A DNA stretch of 64,000 bases from a bacterium. Lineage in GTDB: Bacteria; JACRDZ01; JAQUKH01. The notes beneath the pieces were generated by a model. It was not told the origin of the DNA and searched no databases. It was given only the letters and a program-made list of their open reading frames with translations. The first letter of the stretch is position 1. Every line of letters starts with the position of its first letter. The translations under genes were made by a program, and so were the position numbers. This document shows positions 1 through 8,381 of the stretch, piece by piece. Location: assembly GCA_028719205.1 (NCBI GenBank), contig JAQUKH010000003.1:66793-130792 (forward strand). Direction: 5' to 3'.

Positions 1-1
1 T

Positions 2-181
2 TTAACTACGCGAAAAAATATCGAAAGGGCAAAAGATATTCTTTCGCAAGACCTGAATATTTCCTCTACAGAAGCTTACAAATTAATTCAAAGACAAAGC
101 ATGGATTCCCGCAAATCCATGCGTGAGATTGCTGAAGCTATAATTTTAGCAAAAGACATAAAGACCGTTATAAAAAAATAA
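2..181 (+). CDS. ANTAR-domain regulator, C-terminal fragment
   Basis: The reading frame is open from the left edge and ends with TAA at 179-181, so only the last 59 residues are visible. They form a three-helix segment with ERAKDIL, STEAYKLIQRQSMDSRKSM and REIAEAIILAKDI, which matches the ANTAR RNA-binding domain that ends many response regulators and acts by transcription antitermination. The upstream receiver domain, if present, is outside the window. The phosphofructokinase gene starts 27 bases downstream in the same direction. Family call is strong; the full architecture is unknown. Confidence 0.75.
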   Translation, partial: LTTRKNIERAKDILSQDLNISSTEAYKLIQRQSMDSRKSMREIAEAIILAKDIKTVIKK

Positions 182-208
182 TATAAACCTGCAGATCTGA
201 TACCGGAT

Positions 209-1309
209 ATGAATAAAAAATCTAATATAAACAGAATTGGAGTGCTTACAGGCGGGGGAGATTGTCCCGGCTTGAACGCGGTTATACGGGCTGTTTTCAG
301 GACCGCGCATAATCATTATGGTTTTCAGGTTATTGGAATTTCGGATGGTTATCGCGGATTAATCGAGAAAAAATGGAAAACTCTGGAGAATAGGGATGTT
401 ACCAATATACTTTCTTTAGGCGGCACTATCCTTGGGACTACAAACAGGGACAATCCATTTAAATATCGCGTGGAAAACAAAGGTAAAGTTAAATATAAAG
501 ATTTATCCGGACGGCTTATTAAAAATGTCAAGGACATGGGTTTAAAAGCGTTAATAGTTATTGGCGGCGATGGTACCTTGCGGGTGGCAAGTGAATTAAT
601 AAAGAAAGGTTTGCCGATAGTCGGTATTCCTAAAACTATCGATAATGATCTTTCCTGCACGGATGTTACTTTTGGTTTTGATACAGCTTTAAACATTGCC
701 ACGGAAGCACTGGACAGGTTAAAAACGACGGCTGAATCACATCACAGGGTTATGGTATTGGAAGTAATGGGCAGGGATTCCGGCTGGATCGCTTTAGAAT
801 CAGGGATTGCCGGCGGGGCGGACGTAATTCTTATCCCTGAAATTCCTTATAAGATAGAAAAAGTATGCGATTTTATCAGAGAACGTAAAAAACGGGGAAA
901 ACGTTTCAGTATTGTTGTAGTTGCTGAGGGCTCAATTCCTGTAGGCGGAACTGTTACTATCCAAAGGACTGTGGCAGATCCGAGCATGCCATACCGCCTT
1001 GGAGGCGTAGGTAATAAAGTTGGAAGCCAAATAGAGGAACTGACAGGGATTGAAACGCGCGTGACGGTATTAGGCCATGTTCAGCGCGGTGGAACTCCAA
1101 CCGCGTTTGACAGGATACTGTCCACCAGATTTGGTTCAACGTCCGTAGATCTTGCTATGGAAGGTAAATTCGGACACATGCTTTGTTTAACCGGAGAGCA
1201 TATTAAATATGTTCCCTTGACTGAGGCCGTTGGTAAATTACGGGTGGTTCCCGCGGATGGTGATTTTGTAAAAACTGTCCGCCGAATGGGTGTTTGCGTT
1301 GGAGATTGA
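209..1309 (+). CDS. pfkA: 6-phosphofructokinase (PfkA family)
   Basis: This enzyme phosphorylates fructose 6-phosphate in glycolysis. It is 366 residues, longer than the 320 of E. coli PfkA and typical of the long ATP/PPi group. Visible motifs are GGGDCPGLNAVIRA (15-28), GGDGT (119-123), PKTIDND (141-147), the MGRDSGWIA substrate loop and LGHVQRGG. Gly122 occupies the position that is Gly in ATP-dependent enzymes and Asp in PPi-dependent ones, while Lys142 occupies the position that is usually Lys in PPi enzymes. ATP dependence is therefore favoured but not certain. It lies between the ANTAR regulator and the epimerase, all on the plus strand. Confidence 0.93.
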   Translation: MNKKSNINRIGVLTGGGDCPGLNAVIRAVFRTAHNHYGFQVIGISDGYRGLIEKKWKTLENRDVTNILSLGGTILGTTNRDNPFKYRVENKGKVKYKDLSGRLIKNVKDMGLKALIVIGGDGTLRVASELIKKGLPIVGIPKTIDNDLSCTDVTFGFDTALNIATEALDRLKTTAESHHRVMVLEVMGRDSGWIALESGIAGGADVILIPEIPYKIEKVCDFIRERKKRGKRFSIVVVAEGSIPVGGTVTIQRTVADPSMPYRLGGVGNKVGSQIEELTGIETRVTVLGHVQRGGTPTAFDRILSTRFGSTSVDLAMEGKFGHMLCLTGEHIKYVPLTEAVGKLRVVPADGDFVKTVRRMGVCVGD

Positions 1310-1324
1310 GTTTAGGGGATATTG

Positions 1325-2239
1325 ATGAAAATTGTAGTTACAGGGGCGACTGGTTTTATTGGGAGCGTGTTGTGCGAAAGATTGCATAAATACGGGTATA
1401 AAGTTACCGCTTTTTCGCGTGAGCCTGATAAAGCAAAGATATTAGCTGATTATGCTGAAATTATAGAGTGGGACGGCAGTTCGGTTGATGTTTTATCAAA
1501 TTGTTTTGAAGGCGATTATGGTATTGTTAATCTTATCGGGGAAAATATTGGTTCAGGCTTATGGACTCACGCGAAAAAGAAAATGATCCTGGAAAGCAGG
1601 GTTAACGCGGGGAAAGCGATTACCGAAGCTATTAAAAAAGTTAAAATAAAACCCCGGGTTTTGATCCAGGCTTCTGCAGCAGGATATTACGGGTCTCATG
1701 GAGATGAAATTATAGATGAGTCATTTCCCGTCGGTACAGGTTTTTTACCAGGTGTTGCCGCGGAATGGGAAGATTCAACAAAAGAGGTTGAAGACCTGAA
1801 TATTAGAAGAGTGATCGTTCGAACCGGGGTTGTCCTTGGAGAAAACGGCGGAGCTCTTCCGCGTTTAAAGACTACATTCCATTTATTTTTAGGAGGGCAT
1901 ATTGGAAACGGTAAACAATGGTTCTCCTGGATTCATATTGATGACCAGGTTGAAGCTATCTGTTTTTTACTAAAGAATAATGCGCTTAAAGGAATCTATA
2001 ATCTGACAGCGCCTAATCCATTGGAAATGAAGGAATTCTGCCATATATTAGGAAAAGTGATGGGACGTCCGTCGAGTTTATTTGTTCCCGGTTTTGTCAT
2101 TCGGATGCTTATGGGTGAAATGGCAAAGGAAATGCTTTTATCAGGGCAGAGGGTATTTCCTAAACGATTGATTGACGCAGGATATAAATTTATATATTCT
2201 GACGCGAAAGACGCGCTTGAAGCAATCTTTAAGAAATAA
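1325..2239 (+). CDS. TIGR01777/SDR39U1-type NAD(P)-dependent epimerase
   Basis: This is an extended short-chain dehydrogenase-like protein of 304 residues. The N-terminus has the Rossmann motif VTGATGFIG, followed by a YYG region and the C-terminal DUF1731-like tail with FPKRLIDAGYKF. The family resembles sugar epimerases but its substrate is not established. A TTG codon lies just before the ATG; I chose the ATG at 1325 because a GGGGA Shine-Dalgarno sequence sits at suitable spacing. It starts 15 bases after pfkA and is probably co-transcribed with it. Confidence 0.88.
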   Translation: MKIVVTGATGFIGSVLCERLHKYGYKVTAFSREPDKAKILADYAEIIEWDGSSVDVLSNCFEGDYGIVNLIGENIGSGLWTHAKKKMILESRVNAGKAITEAIKKVKIKPRVLIQASAAGYYGSHGDEIIDESFPVGTGFLPGVAAEWEDSTKEVEDLNIRRVIVRTGVVLGENGGALPRLKTTFHLFLGGHIGNGKQWFSWIHIDDQVEAICFLLKNNALKGIYNLTAPNPLEMKEFCHILGKVMGRPSSLFVPGFVIRMLMGEMAKEMLLSGQRVFPKRLIDAGYKFIYSDAKDALEAIFKK

Positions 2240-2259
2240 TACCTTTCAAATTTTAAATT

Positions 2260-2667
2260 CTATTTCTTAAAATATTTTTTTACTTTTGCCTCGATTTGAC
2301 GGTCAGTGATCTTGTCAATAGTTTCTATCCCTGTTATTCTTTCTCCGAGATTTTCTTTTTCCATTCGTTTTTTTAATTCATTTTTTGATTCGCCGGGCCC
2401 GAAGATAAAAATAGATTTCGCGTTACGAATATTCGAAATTATATTATCATAGTAGATATTGAGGTGTCCCGTTAAGTCTCTTTCACGGGAATCATCTGCC
2501 GGCAGCTGGAATTGGTCATACCTGCTGGTATTAGTGTCAGAACCTCTTGAATGACGGATCTGTTCTTCGACGTTTGATTCTATCTTTTTTATTTCTTCTC
2601 CTTTATCCGAAACAAAAACGATAATAGCTTTTCTATGATCGATCCACAAACCGGCTTTTGTTTCCAT
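2260..2667 (-). CDS. baeRF/eRF1-domain-like small protein (translational machinery protein)
   Basis: This 135-residue protein begins with GLWIDHRKAIIV, has an acidic-basic middle with SNVEEQIRHSRGS, and ends with IFGPGESKNELKKR and IDKITDRQIEAKVKKYF. Those blocks match a widespread single-domain bacterial family related to eRF1 domain 2, often labelled translational machinery protein. The role is inferred to be stress or ribosome related, but no experimental function is known to me. It converges on the epimerase gene with 20 bases between the stops. A good AGGAGGGA sequence precedes the start on the minus strand. Confidence 0.75.
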   Translation of the reverse strand: METKAGLWIDHRKAIIVFVSDKGEEIKKIESNVEEQIRHSRGSDTNTSRYDQFQLPADDSRERDLTGHLNIYYDNIISNIRNAKSIFIFGPGESKNELKKRMEKENLGERITGIETIDKITDRQIEAKVKKYFKK

Positions 2668-2727
2668 AAAATTCCCTCCTACTGATTTTTAAACTTAAAT
2701 ATTTTATTTATTTAGAAAATGCCTATT

Positions 2728-2916
2728 TTATTCTTCAACAGAAATGGCTTCTGAGGGACAGCCTTCGGCTGCTTCCTGGCATTTTCCTTCAAAAATTTCA
2801 GGGATTTTATTAATTTTTACTCTGGCTGTATCTCCATCCATTTCAAAGACTTCTGGACAGGTCTCTACACAAAGGCCGTCCCCGGTACAGAGTTCCTTGT
2901 TGATTTTTGCTTTCAT
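2728..2916 (-). CDS. single-cluster ferredoxin with Asp ligand (CxxDxxC)
   Basis: This 62-residue protein carries Cys10, Asp13, Cys16 and Cys53 as the likely [4Fe-4S] ligands, with Cys20 and Cys46 available for a disulfide. That is the arrangement known from Pyrococcus furiosus ferredoxin, where Asp14 replaces a cysteine. It should be a soluble low-potential one-electron carrier, plausibly serving CODH/ACS or MetVF, although no partner is shown by the sequence. It is the second gene of a tandem pair, 14 bases after its paralogue, with its own GGAGG ribosome binding site. Confidence 0.88.
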   Translation of the reverse strand: MKAKINKELCTGDGLCVETCPEVFEMDGDTARVKINKIPEIFEGKCQEAAEGCPSEAISVEE

Positions 2917-2930
2917 TTATCCTCCTTATT

Positions 2931-3119
2931 TTAATCCTCAATAAAAATGGCTTCTGACGGACAGCCATCAACTGCATCATAACATTTAATTTCAAGTAAT
3001 TCTGGTATTGTTGCAATTATTACTTTTGATGTATTACCATTCATTTTAAAAATCTCTGGACAGGTACTTACGCAAAGACCATGTCCCGTACATGCTTTTC
3101 TGTTGATTTTCGCCTTCAT
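2931..3119 (-). CDS. single-cluster ferredoxin with His at the fourth ligand position (CxxHxxC)
   Basis: This is a paralogue of the following gene with the same length and spacing: Cys10, His13, Cys16, Cys20, Cys46 and Cys53. The position that is Asp13 in the sister protein is His here. It therefore probably carries either a [3Fe-4S] cluster or a [4Fe-4S] cluster with one histidine ligand, and a shifted redox potential. AAGGAG precedes the ATG. It is the first gene of the two-ferredoxin operon and its upstream region holds a long inverted repeat. Confidence 0.88.
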   Translation of the reverse strand: MKAKINRKACTGHGLCVSTCPEIFKMNGNTSKVIIATIPELLEIKCYDAVDGCPSEAIFIED

Positions 3120-3184
3120 TTTCTCACTCCTTATTAAGGCATCATCATATACTTTATTTTTAAATATGTAAACCTGCTAAAGCC

Positions 3185-3249
3185 ACTTTTTTCTGACTTA
3201 TTCCCACATTTATATATTTATTTCCAGTGGGAAAAAGTCAAAAAAAAGT
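3185..3249. repeat. 23-bp-arm imperfect inverted repeat in a divergent promoter region
   Basis: The arms at 3185-3207 and 3227-3249 match at 21 of 23 positions (ACTTTTTT...GACTT.TTCCCAC) around a 19-base AT loop. The element lies between the divergently transcribed ferredoxins and the two-CW gene, and a TATAAT begins at its right edge (3249-3254). It could be an operator or a transcript hairpin. I see no protein-coding content here. Confidence 0.6.
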
Positions 3250-3284
3250 ATAATTAGCCAATTACTTTTTATAATTTGTGATAT

Positions 3285-3290
3285 TATAAT
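3285..3290 (+). promoter_or_regulatory. TATAAT -10 box of a probably leaderless transcript
   Basis: A perfect TATAAT lies 9 bases before the ATG at 3300, which places the expected transcription start within about three bases of the start codon. There is no Shine-Dalgarno sequence. The -35 region (near 3262, TTACTT) is weak. Confidence 0.4.
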
Positions 3291-3299
3291 CGTTTTAAA

Positions 3300-3602
3300 A
3301 TGATTAAACAAAATTGTTGGGAATTTAAAAAATGCGGAAGAGAAGAAGGAGGAATAAGAGTCCCTGAACTTGGAGTTTGCCCCGCTGCGGTATTTACCGC
3401 CGGAGATGGATTTTGTAGCGGCAAAAATGGCGGAAGGGCTTGCGTGTATATAACTGGCACATTTTGCGCAGGGGTTATTCAGGGGACATACAGAGAAAAA
3501 GCAAAGGAATGCGGGGAATGCGATTTCTATAATTTATTGAAACAAGAACATGGAAAAGATCTGACTGTTATGTCATTCAATAGATACGCCAGGAAAAAGT
3601 AA
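3300..3602 (+). CDS. two-CW domain protein, Cys-rich
   Basis: This 100-residue protein has two CW-like halves: NCWEFKKCGRE near the start and a C-terminal block with GGRACVYITGTFC, KECGECDFYNLL. About nine cysteines suggest metal or Fe-S binding. The family (two-CW domain) occurs as stand-alone proteins or next to sensory domains in anaerobes, and its function is not known. It is divergent from the ferredoxin pair and convergent with acsE, and a GC-rich hairpin separates it from acsE. The start lacks a Shine-Dalgarno sequence. Confidence 0.8.
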   Translation: MIKQNCWEFKKCGREEGGIRVPELGVCPAAVFTAGDGFCSGKNGGRACVYITGTFCAGVIQGTYREKAKECGECDFYNLLKQEHGKDLTVMSFNRYARKK

Positions 3603-3608
3603 AAAAAA

Positions 3609-3637
3609 GGGCGCTCCAATGTATTGGGCGCCCCTAC
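3609..3637 (-). repeat. GTAG-headed palindromic repeat, copy 1
   Basis: A GC-rich hairpin (GGGCGC.CCAAT / ATTGGGCGCCC) ends in GCCCCTAC, so the minus strand begins GTAGGGGC. It lies between the convergent stops of the two-CW gene and acsE, and may also act as a terminator. Confidence 0.65.
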
Positions 3638-3664
3638 AAAATCAAAACTAATTTAAACAATAAA

Positions 3665-4510
3665 TTATAATTCCAAAAATGAATCCGCGAACATTATTTC
3701 GCCTTTGAACATGCGGATCGTTTTATCGACGTGGTTTGCCGGGAATACTTTTCTTATGTCTTCACCTTTAACTACTGCCATGAATTTTTCATCATTGACG
3801 TCAACAATGGCTCCGCTTAATCCGGCCTCGCGCAGGATCGTCCAATAGACAGATGTTAAAAGCGGTTTCATTGGAGCAGGGGTCATATTAACGACGTTGC
3901 TTAAGCCGACTAGGGAATGCATTGGCGGTTCATTCATGGTCTGGAACATTTTTATCGCTTCAACAACAAATCTTGATTGATCCTGGTTGCCTTTTACGGT
4001 CATGGCAAGCGGGTCCAGATAGATGCTTTCCATCGGAACGCCGAGTTCAGCGGCTTTGGTCATAATATCAACCGCGATTGAAGCCCTTGTTTCGGCATCA
4101 GGAGGAAGTCCGACACCTGCCAAAGTTAAACCTATTATATTGCATTTATATTTTGCGGCCAGAGGCATGAACGCGTCAAGGCGTTTTGCCTCGCCTGAAC
4201 AGGAATTTATCAGGGCTTTTCCATATTTATCATTATAATGCTGTAATCCCATTTCCATCGCCTTTGGATTTGTCGTATCAAGAGAAAGCGGGACTTTAGC
4301 CACCGCATGGATGATCTCGCATAACCATGGCAGCCTTTCCGGATCATCTTCAACAGGGCCGATATTCATGTCAAGCATATTTGCGCCGCATTCGATCTGT
4401 TTTACGGCCATTTCCTGCAGAGGGCCTTTGTCGCGGTCTTCCATTGCCTTACGCATGACTTTTGTTACTACATTGATTCTTTCACCGATCAAAAGTGGAT
4501 TTGGATACAT
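3665..4510 (-). CDS. acsE: 5-methyl-THF:corrinoid iron-sulfur protein methyltransferase
   Basis: AcsE moves the methyl group from methyl-tetrahydrofolate to the cobalt of the corrinoid iron-sulfur protein, joining the methyl and carbonyl branches. It is 281 residues against about 262 in Moorella. A TIM-barrel pterin-binding domain is shown by GERINVVTK, MLDMNIGP, PLSLDTTNP, ALINSCSGE and the LVGLSNVVN strand. It is the last gene of the Wood-Ljungdahl operon, with an AAGGAGG site before the ATG. A 138-base gap with a perfect palindrome separates it from fhs. Confidence 0.94.
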   Translation of the reverse strand: MYPNPLLIGERINVVTKVMRKAMEDRDKGPLQEMAVKQIECGANMLDMNIGPVEDDPERLPWLCEIIHAVAKVPLSLDTTNPKAMEMGLQHYNDKYGKALINSCSGEAKRLDAFMPLAAKYKCNIIGLTLAGVGLPPDAETRASIAVDIMTKAAELGVPMESIYLDPLAMTVKGNQDQSRFVVEAIKMFQTMNEPPMHSLVGLSNVVNMTPAPMKPLLTSVYWTILREAGLSGAIVDVNDEKFMAVVKGEDIRKVFPANHVDKTIRMFKGEIMFADSFLEL

Positions 4511-4601
4511 TAAAATAACCTCCTTAAATTATTTATTTTATTTTACGGTATTATAACAACTAAATATATAAAAACCACAATTTTATATATTTAATTGTAA
4601 A

Positions 4602-4631
4602 GGCGCCCCGATGTACATCGGGGCGCCCCTA
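4602..4631. repeat. GTAG-type palindromic repeat, copy 2 (perfect 26-bp palindrome)
   Basis: Positions 4602-4627 form a perfect palindrome (GGCGCCCCGATGT and its complement) followed by CCCTAAC, a variant of the GCCCCTAC end seen in the other copies. It sits in the fhs-acsE gap and may reduce read-through or stabilise the upstream transcript. Confidence 0.7.
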
Positions 4632-4648
4632 ACAAATTAAATTCAGGT

Positions 4649-6415
4649 CTAGAACAATCCTTTAACTTTGCCGGTTTCCACATCCACATCCACTCTACGA
4701 TAAGCCGGATCGGAAGATGTTCCGGGCATGAGTTTAATAGCGCCCGCGATCGGTACAACAAAACCTGCGCCCTTGTATGTCAGGATATCCCTGATCTGGA
4801 GCCTCCAGCCTTTAGGAGCGCCTTTAATATTTGGATTATCAGAAAGTGAAAGATGCGTTTTAACCATACATGTTCCAAGTTTTGCAGATTCCGGGTCTGC
4901 TTCAATATTTTTTGCTTTTGTTAAAGCTTCAGGTGAATAATCAACTCCATCAGCACCGTAAACTTCTCTTGCGATCAAGTCAATTCTATCTCTCAATGGA
5001 GTGCTTAACTCATAGAGAAATTTAAAATTATTAGGTTCGTTACACGCGTCAATGACAGCATCGGCTAGTTCCAATGCTCCTTCGCCGCCTTTTTCCCAAT
5101 GTTTGGAAAGCGCGACACGCGCTCCGGCTTTTTCAGCTATTTTGCGAACAGCATTAATTTCATCATCTGTATCAGTATAAAAAGCGTTGATACAAACAAC
5201 AGGATTAATACCCGATTTTTTAACAACTTTAATTAAGTGTGCCAGATTGCTTGATGCACCGGCTTCTACCCAACCGACGTTTTTCATCTTATATTCTTCA
5301 GGTAATGGACGCCCCGGTACCGGTATAGGAGCCCCGCCATGGCACTTTAAAGCTCTTATAGTAGCAACAACAACCGCTGCATTAGGCTTACTGCCGGAAT
5401 AACGGCATTTAAGGTTCCAGAATTTTTCAAACCCGATATCAGCCCCGAATCCTGACTCCGTTACATGATAATCCCCCAGCTTTAATCCTATTCTATCCGC
5501 AATTATTGAAGACTGGCCGATTGCGATGTTCGCGAATGGCCCCGCGTGAACAAATACCGGTTGGCCTTCGACAGTCTGCATCAGGTTCGGATTTATCGCT
5601 TCAACCATCCAGGCGGTCATTGCGCCATCCACTTCCAGATCGGCAGTAGTAACAGGATTTCCGGATTTATTATAAGCAACTACTATTTTACCCATTCTTT
5701 CACGCATATCTTTCAGGTCTGTAGCAACTGCCAAGATCGCCATAATTTCAGAGGAAACAGCAATAGCAAATCCTGATTGCATCATAAAACCGTCCATTTT
5801 ATTGCCAATACCGATCACGATATCGCGGAGCGCCTGAGCACAGAAATCAATGATCCATTTCATCTGAACATTTCTCGGATCAATATCCAGCCGTTTAAGC
5901 TTAATTTTAGCCAGGTGAGCATCATTGTAATTAGCTTCATGCTGTATTCTTGATGTCAGCGCTACCATTGCCAGATTATGAGCGTTCATGATAGCATTGA
6001 TGTCTCCGGTTAATCCCAGAGAAAACGGAGTTAGCGGAATACATTGTGAAAGCCCCCCGCCTGCGGCAGACCCTTTAATATTCATTGTTGGCCCGCCTGA
6101 CGGTTGTCTGATTGCGCCTACGACGTTTTTATTTCTTTTTCCCAATCCCTGAATTAAACCAATTGTAGTGGTTGATTTCCCTTCACCAAGAGGAGTAGGG
6201 GTAATAGCGGTTACGTCAATAAATTTTCCATCTGGTTTATTTCCCAGACGGTTTAAAACTTTTTTATAGTCTATTTTAGCAACATAATGCCCGTGAGGCA
6301 GCAATTCTTCTTTTTTAAGGCCTAACTTATCTGCCAGCTCATAGACAGTCTTCATACTTTTTTCAGAATCTTCAGCTATTTCCCAATCTGCATGTTTTTT
6401 AGGATCCAGTGCCAT
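4649..6415 (-). CDS. fhs: formate-tetrahydrofolate ligase
   Basis: Fhs activates formate with ATP to give 10-formyl-THF, the first folate step of the methyl branch. The P-loop-like motif [16 protein letters not shown] lies near residue 75, followed by [19 protein letters not shown]. At 588 residues it is somewhat longer than the usual 556-560. An upstream in-frame ATG exists at 6439, but the ATG at 6415 follows a strong GGAGGAG at proper spacing, and the encoded start MALDPKK is preferred. It lies 34 bases after cooS. Confidence 0.96.
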   Translation of the reverse strand: MALDPKKHADWEIAEDSEKSMKTVYELADKLGLKKEELLPHGHYVAKIDYKKVLNRLGNKPDGKFIDVTAITPTPLGEGKSTTTIGLIQGLGKRNKNVVGAIRQPSGGPTMNIKGSAAGGGLSQCIPLTPFSLGLTGDINAIMNAHNLAMVALTSRIQHEANYNDAHLAKIKLKRLDIDPRNVQMKWIIDFCAQALRDIVIGIGNKMDGFMMQSGFAIAVSSEIMAILAVATDLKDMRERMGKIVVAYNKSGNPVTTADLEVDGAMTAWMVEAINPNLMQTVEGQPVFVHAGPFANIAIGQSSIIADRIGLKLGDYHVTESGFGADIGFEKFWNLKCRYSGSKPNAAVVVATIRALKCHGGAPIPVPGRPLPEEYKMKNVGWVEAGASSNLAHLIKVVKKSGINPVVCINAFYTDTDDEINAVRKIAEKAGARVALSKHWEKGGEGALELADAVIDACNEPNNFKFLYELSTPLRDRIDLIAREVYGADGVDYSPEALTKAKNIEADPESAKLGTCMVKTHLSLSDNPNIKGAPKGWRLQIRDILTYKGAGFVVPIAGAIKLMPGTSSDPAYRRVDVDVETGKVKGLF

Positions 6416-6449
6416 AAAAATTCTCCTCCTTATTTGCAATTAATAGAAA

Positions 6450-8342
6450 TTATATCCCTAATTTTTTTCTTTTTGCAGCAATATGATTTAAAATAAGCTC
6501 GCAAGCTTTGTATGGATCTGCTTCGACCGCGAATTTCCCTCCTGTAATTCCTTCGATGTCTTCATACATTAATTTTTTAAGTTTTGGCGCGCCTGTAACC
6601 ATATGTGGAACACCGATAACAACAAGGGCTCCTTGCGCCACAAAATAATTACCGATGGTTATAGCCTTTTCAGACATCCATTCCAGCGCGGCACCCGCGA
6701 TTGGAAGTTCGTCATAATCGGTTCCTAATCCATGTTTTATCATTTCCGTGCATGCTACCAGGATACGGCTGTTATCCACACATGAACCCGCGTGGAGGAT
6801 AGGTGGGCATCCGATAGCTTCGCAGACCTCTCTTAAGCCCGGTCCTGCGAGTTCCATTGCCTCAGGGACCATAAGTCCTGCTTTTGCCGACGCGATCGCC
6901 GCGCAGCCCGTATTTACCACAAAGACATTATTTTTGATCAATTCTTTAGCCAATGTTACATTCGCGAAATCCTGCTGGACTTTACAGTTGCTGCAGCCCA
7001 CAATACCAACGACTCCGAATATCTTTCCATTTTTTATATTTTCCACAAGCGGATTATAGGAAGCTCTATAAACACCGCCCTGCATATAACTTAAAGTTTC
7101 TGAGCTGAACCCGGCGATAATATCCATAGACTCACTTGGTATATTAACTTTGTTTTTGTCGCGATTTTTGAAATTATCTATCGCGATCTTCAGAATATCT
7201 TTCGCGGTTTCATAAGCTTTTGTTTCTTCAAATTGAACATGTATGGCGTCGCGAACCTTTGCCTTTTTAGAAGTTGAAATTATTTTTGTATGATAACAAG
7301 CGGCGACTGAAGGAAGTGACGGCATTATACATTGAACATCAACTACCATTGCCTCTACCGCGCCTGTAACTATGGCTAATTCCTGCTGTAAAAAATTTCC
7401 TGCCACAGGAATCCCTTCACGCATTAATATTTCATTCGCGGTACAACAAATACCTGCTATGTTAACACCTTTTGATCCTGCTTTTTTCGCAAGTTCAACT
7501 ATCTCTTTATCCTGTGAAGCCTCTACGATCATCATGGAAAGGAGAGGTTCATGTCCGTGGACCAGAACATTAACCATGTCTTCGGAAAGAACTCCAAGGT
7601 TAACTTTACTTCTTATCGGTTTCGGTGTTCCGAACAAAATATCAGTTAATTCGGTCGCGATCATCGCACCTCCCCAGCCGTCCGCGATTGAAACCCGCAG
7701 GCTGTTCATAAAAGTGTCATAATAATCTGAACCCATACCCATATTTGTGCGGTGCAATGAGGTAACGATCTCTGAATTTACGCCTTCAGGAACAATACCT
7801 AACTTTTCCCATAATTTTAATCTTTTTTCAGGCATCCGTTTTAGAAACCGGAGTCCGCCGTGCGCCTTTTCAAATTCTGATATCGCGGTTTCGGCAACAA
7901 GTACTCCAATTTCATTCACGCTTTTACCGGTGGTATCTATTCCGTATTCTTTCGCGATAGCCATTAATTTTTTTGTATCTTTTATTTTATAATTTGGAAG
8001 CTCCCCTTTAGCCGCTAAGAGAAGGGTGTGAGCCACATCATAACCATGGTCTGAATGAGCAGCGCATCCTGCCGCCGCGGACCGCAGTAATCCTCTGCTT
8101 GCCATTGTTTCCGCGTCAGCGCCGCAGATGCCTCTGCTTGATTCATCATTCGGATTAATTCTGCAGGGCCCAAGCATGCAATGACGGCAGCATATTCCTT
8201 TAACGCCATAGGAACATTGTACTTTTACCGCTTCGAATCTGTCCCAGGCGGTTGAAACTTTTTCACTTGTCGCTTTATCCATCATCTTTTCAGACGCTTT
8301 ATCTATCGTTCTCGATTTTGAAGTTTTTGGTTCTTGAGACAT
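6450..8342 (-). CDS. cooS: anaerobic carbon monoxide dehydrogenase catalytic subunit
   Basis: This is the CO dehydrogenase subunit (AcsA/CooS) that reduces CO2 to CO for acetyl-CoA synthase. It has 630 residues, normal for the family. The N-terminal Cys motif CSYGVKGICCRHCMLGPCR plus GICGA provides the D and B clusters. C-cluster candidates are His in VHGHEPLL and Cys in GICCTANE, GCSNCK, NTGCAA and AGSCVDNS. Hybrid-cluster protein is excluded by the complete C-cluster set and by the acsB neighbour. It is probably translated with acsB, 39 bases upstream. Confidence 0.96.
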   Translation of the reverse strand: MSQEPKTSKSRTIDKASEKMMDKATSEKVSTAWDRFEAVKVQCSYGVKGICCRHCMLGPCRINPNDESSRGICGADAETMASRGLLRSAAAGCAAHSDHGYDVAHTLLLAAKGELPNYKIKDTKKLMAIAKEYGIDTTGKSVNEIGVLVAETAISEFEKAHGGLRFLKRMPEKRLKLWEKLGIVPEGVNSEIVTSLHRTNMGMGSDYYDTFMNSLRVSIADGWGGAMIATELTDILFGTPKPIRSKVNLGVLSEDMVNVLVHGHEPLLSMMIVEASQDKEIVELAKKAGSKGVNIAGICCTANEILMREGIPVAGNFLQQELAIVTGAVEAMVVDVQCIMPSLPSVAACYHTKIISTSKKAKVRDAIHVQFEETKAYETAKDILKIAIDNFKNRDKNKVNIPSESMDIIAGFSSETLSYMQGGVYRASYNPLVENIKNGKIFGVVGIVGCSNCKVQQDFANVTLAKELIKNNVFVVNTGCAAIASAKAGLMVPEAMELAGPGLREVCEAIGCPPILHAGSCVDNSRILVACTEMIKHGLGTDYDELPIAGAALEWMSEKAITIGNYFVAQGALVVIGVPHMVTGAPKLKKLMYEDIEGITGGKFAVEADPYKACELILNHIAAKRKKLGI

Positions 8343-8381
8343 AATAGTTCTCCTTGTTTTAAATTCGAATTCGAAACATAT

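Noticed and set aside
6450..8342. Hybrid-cluster protein (hydroxylamine reductase)
   Set aside because: The full D-, B- and C-cluster motifs of CO dehydrogenase and the acsB neighbour identify CooS.
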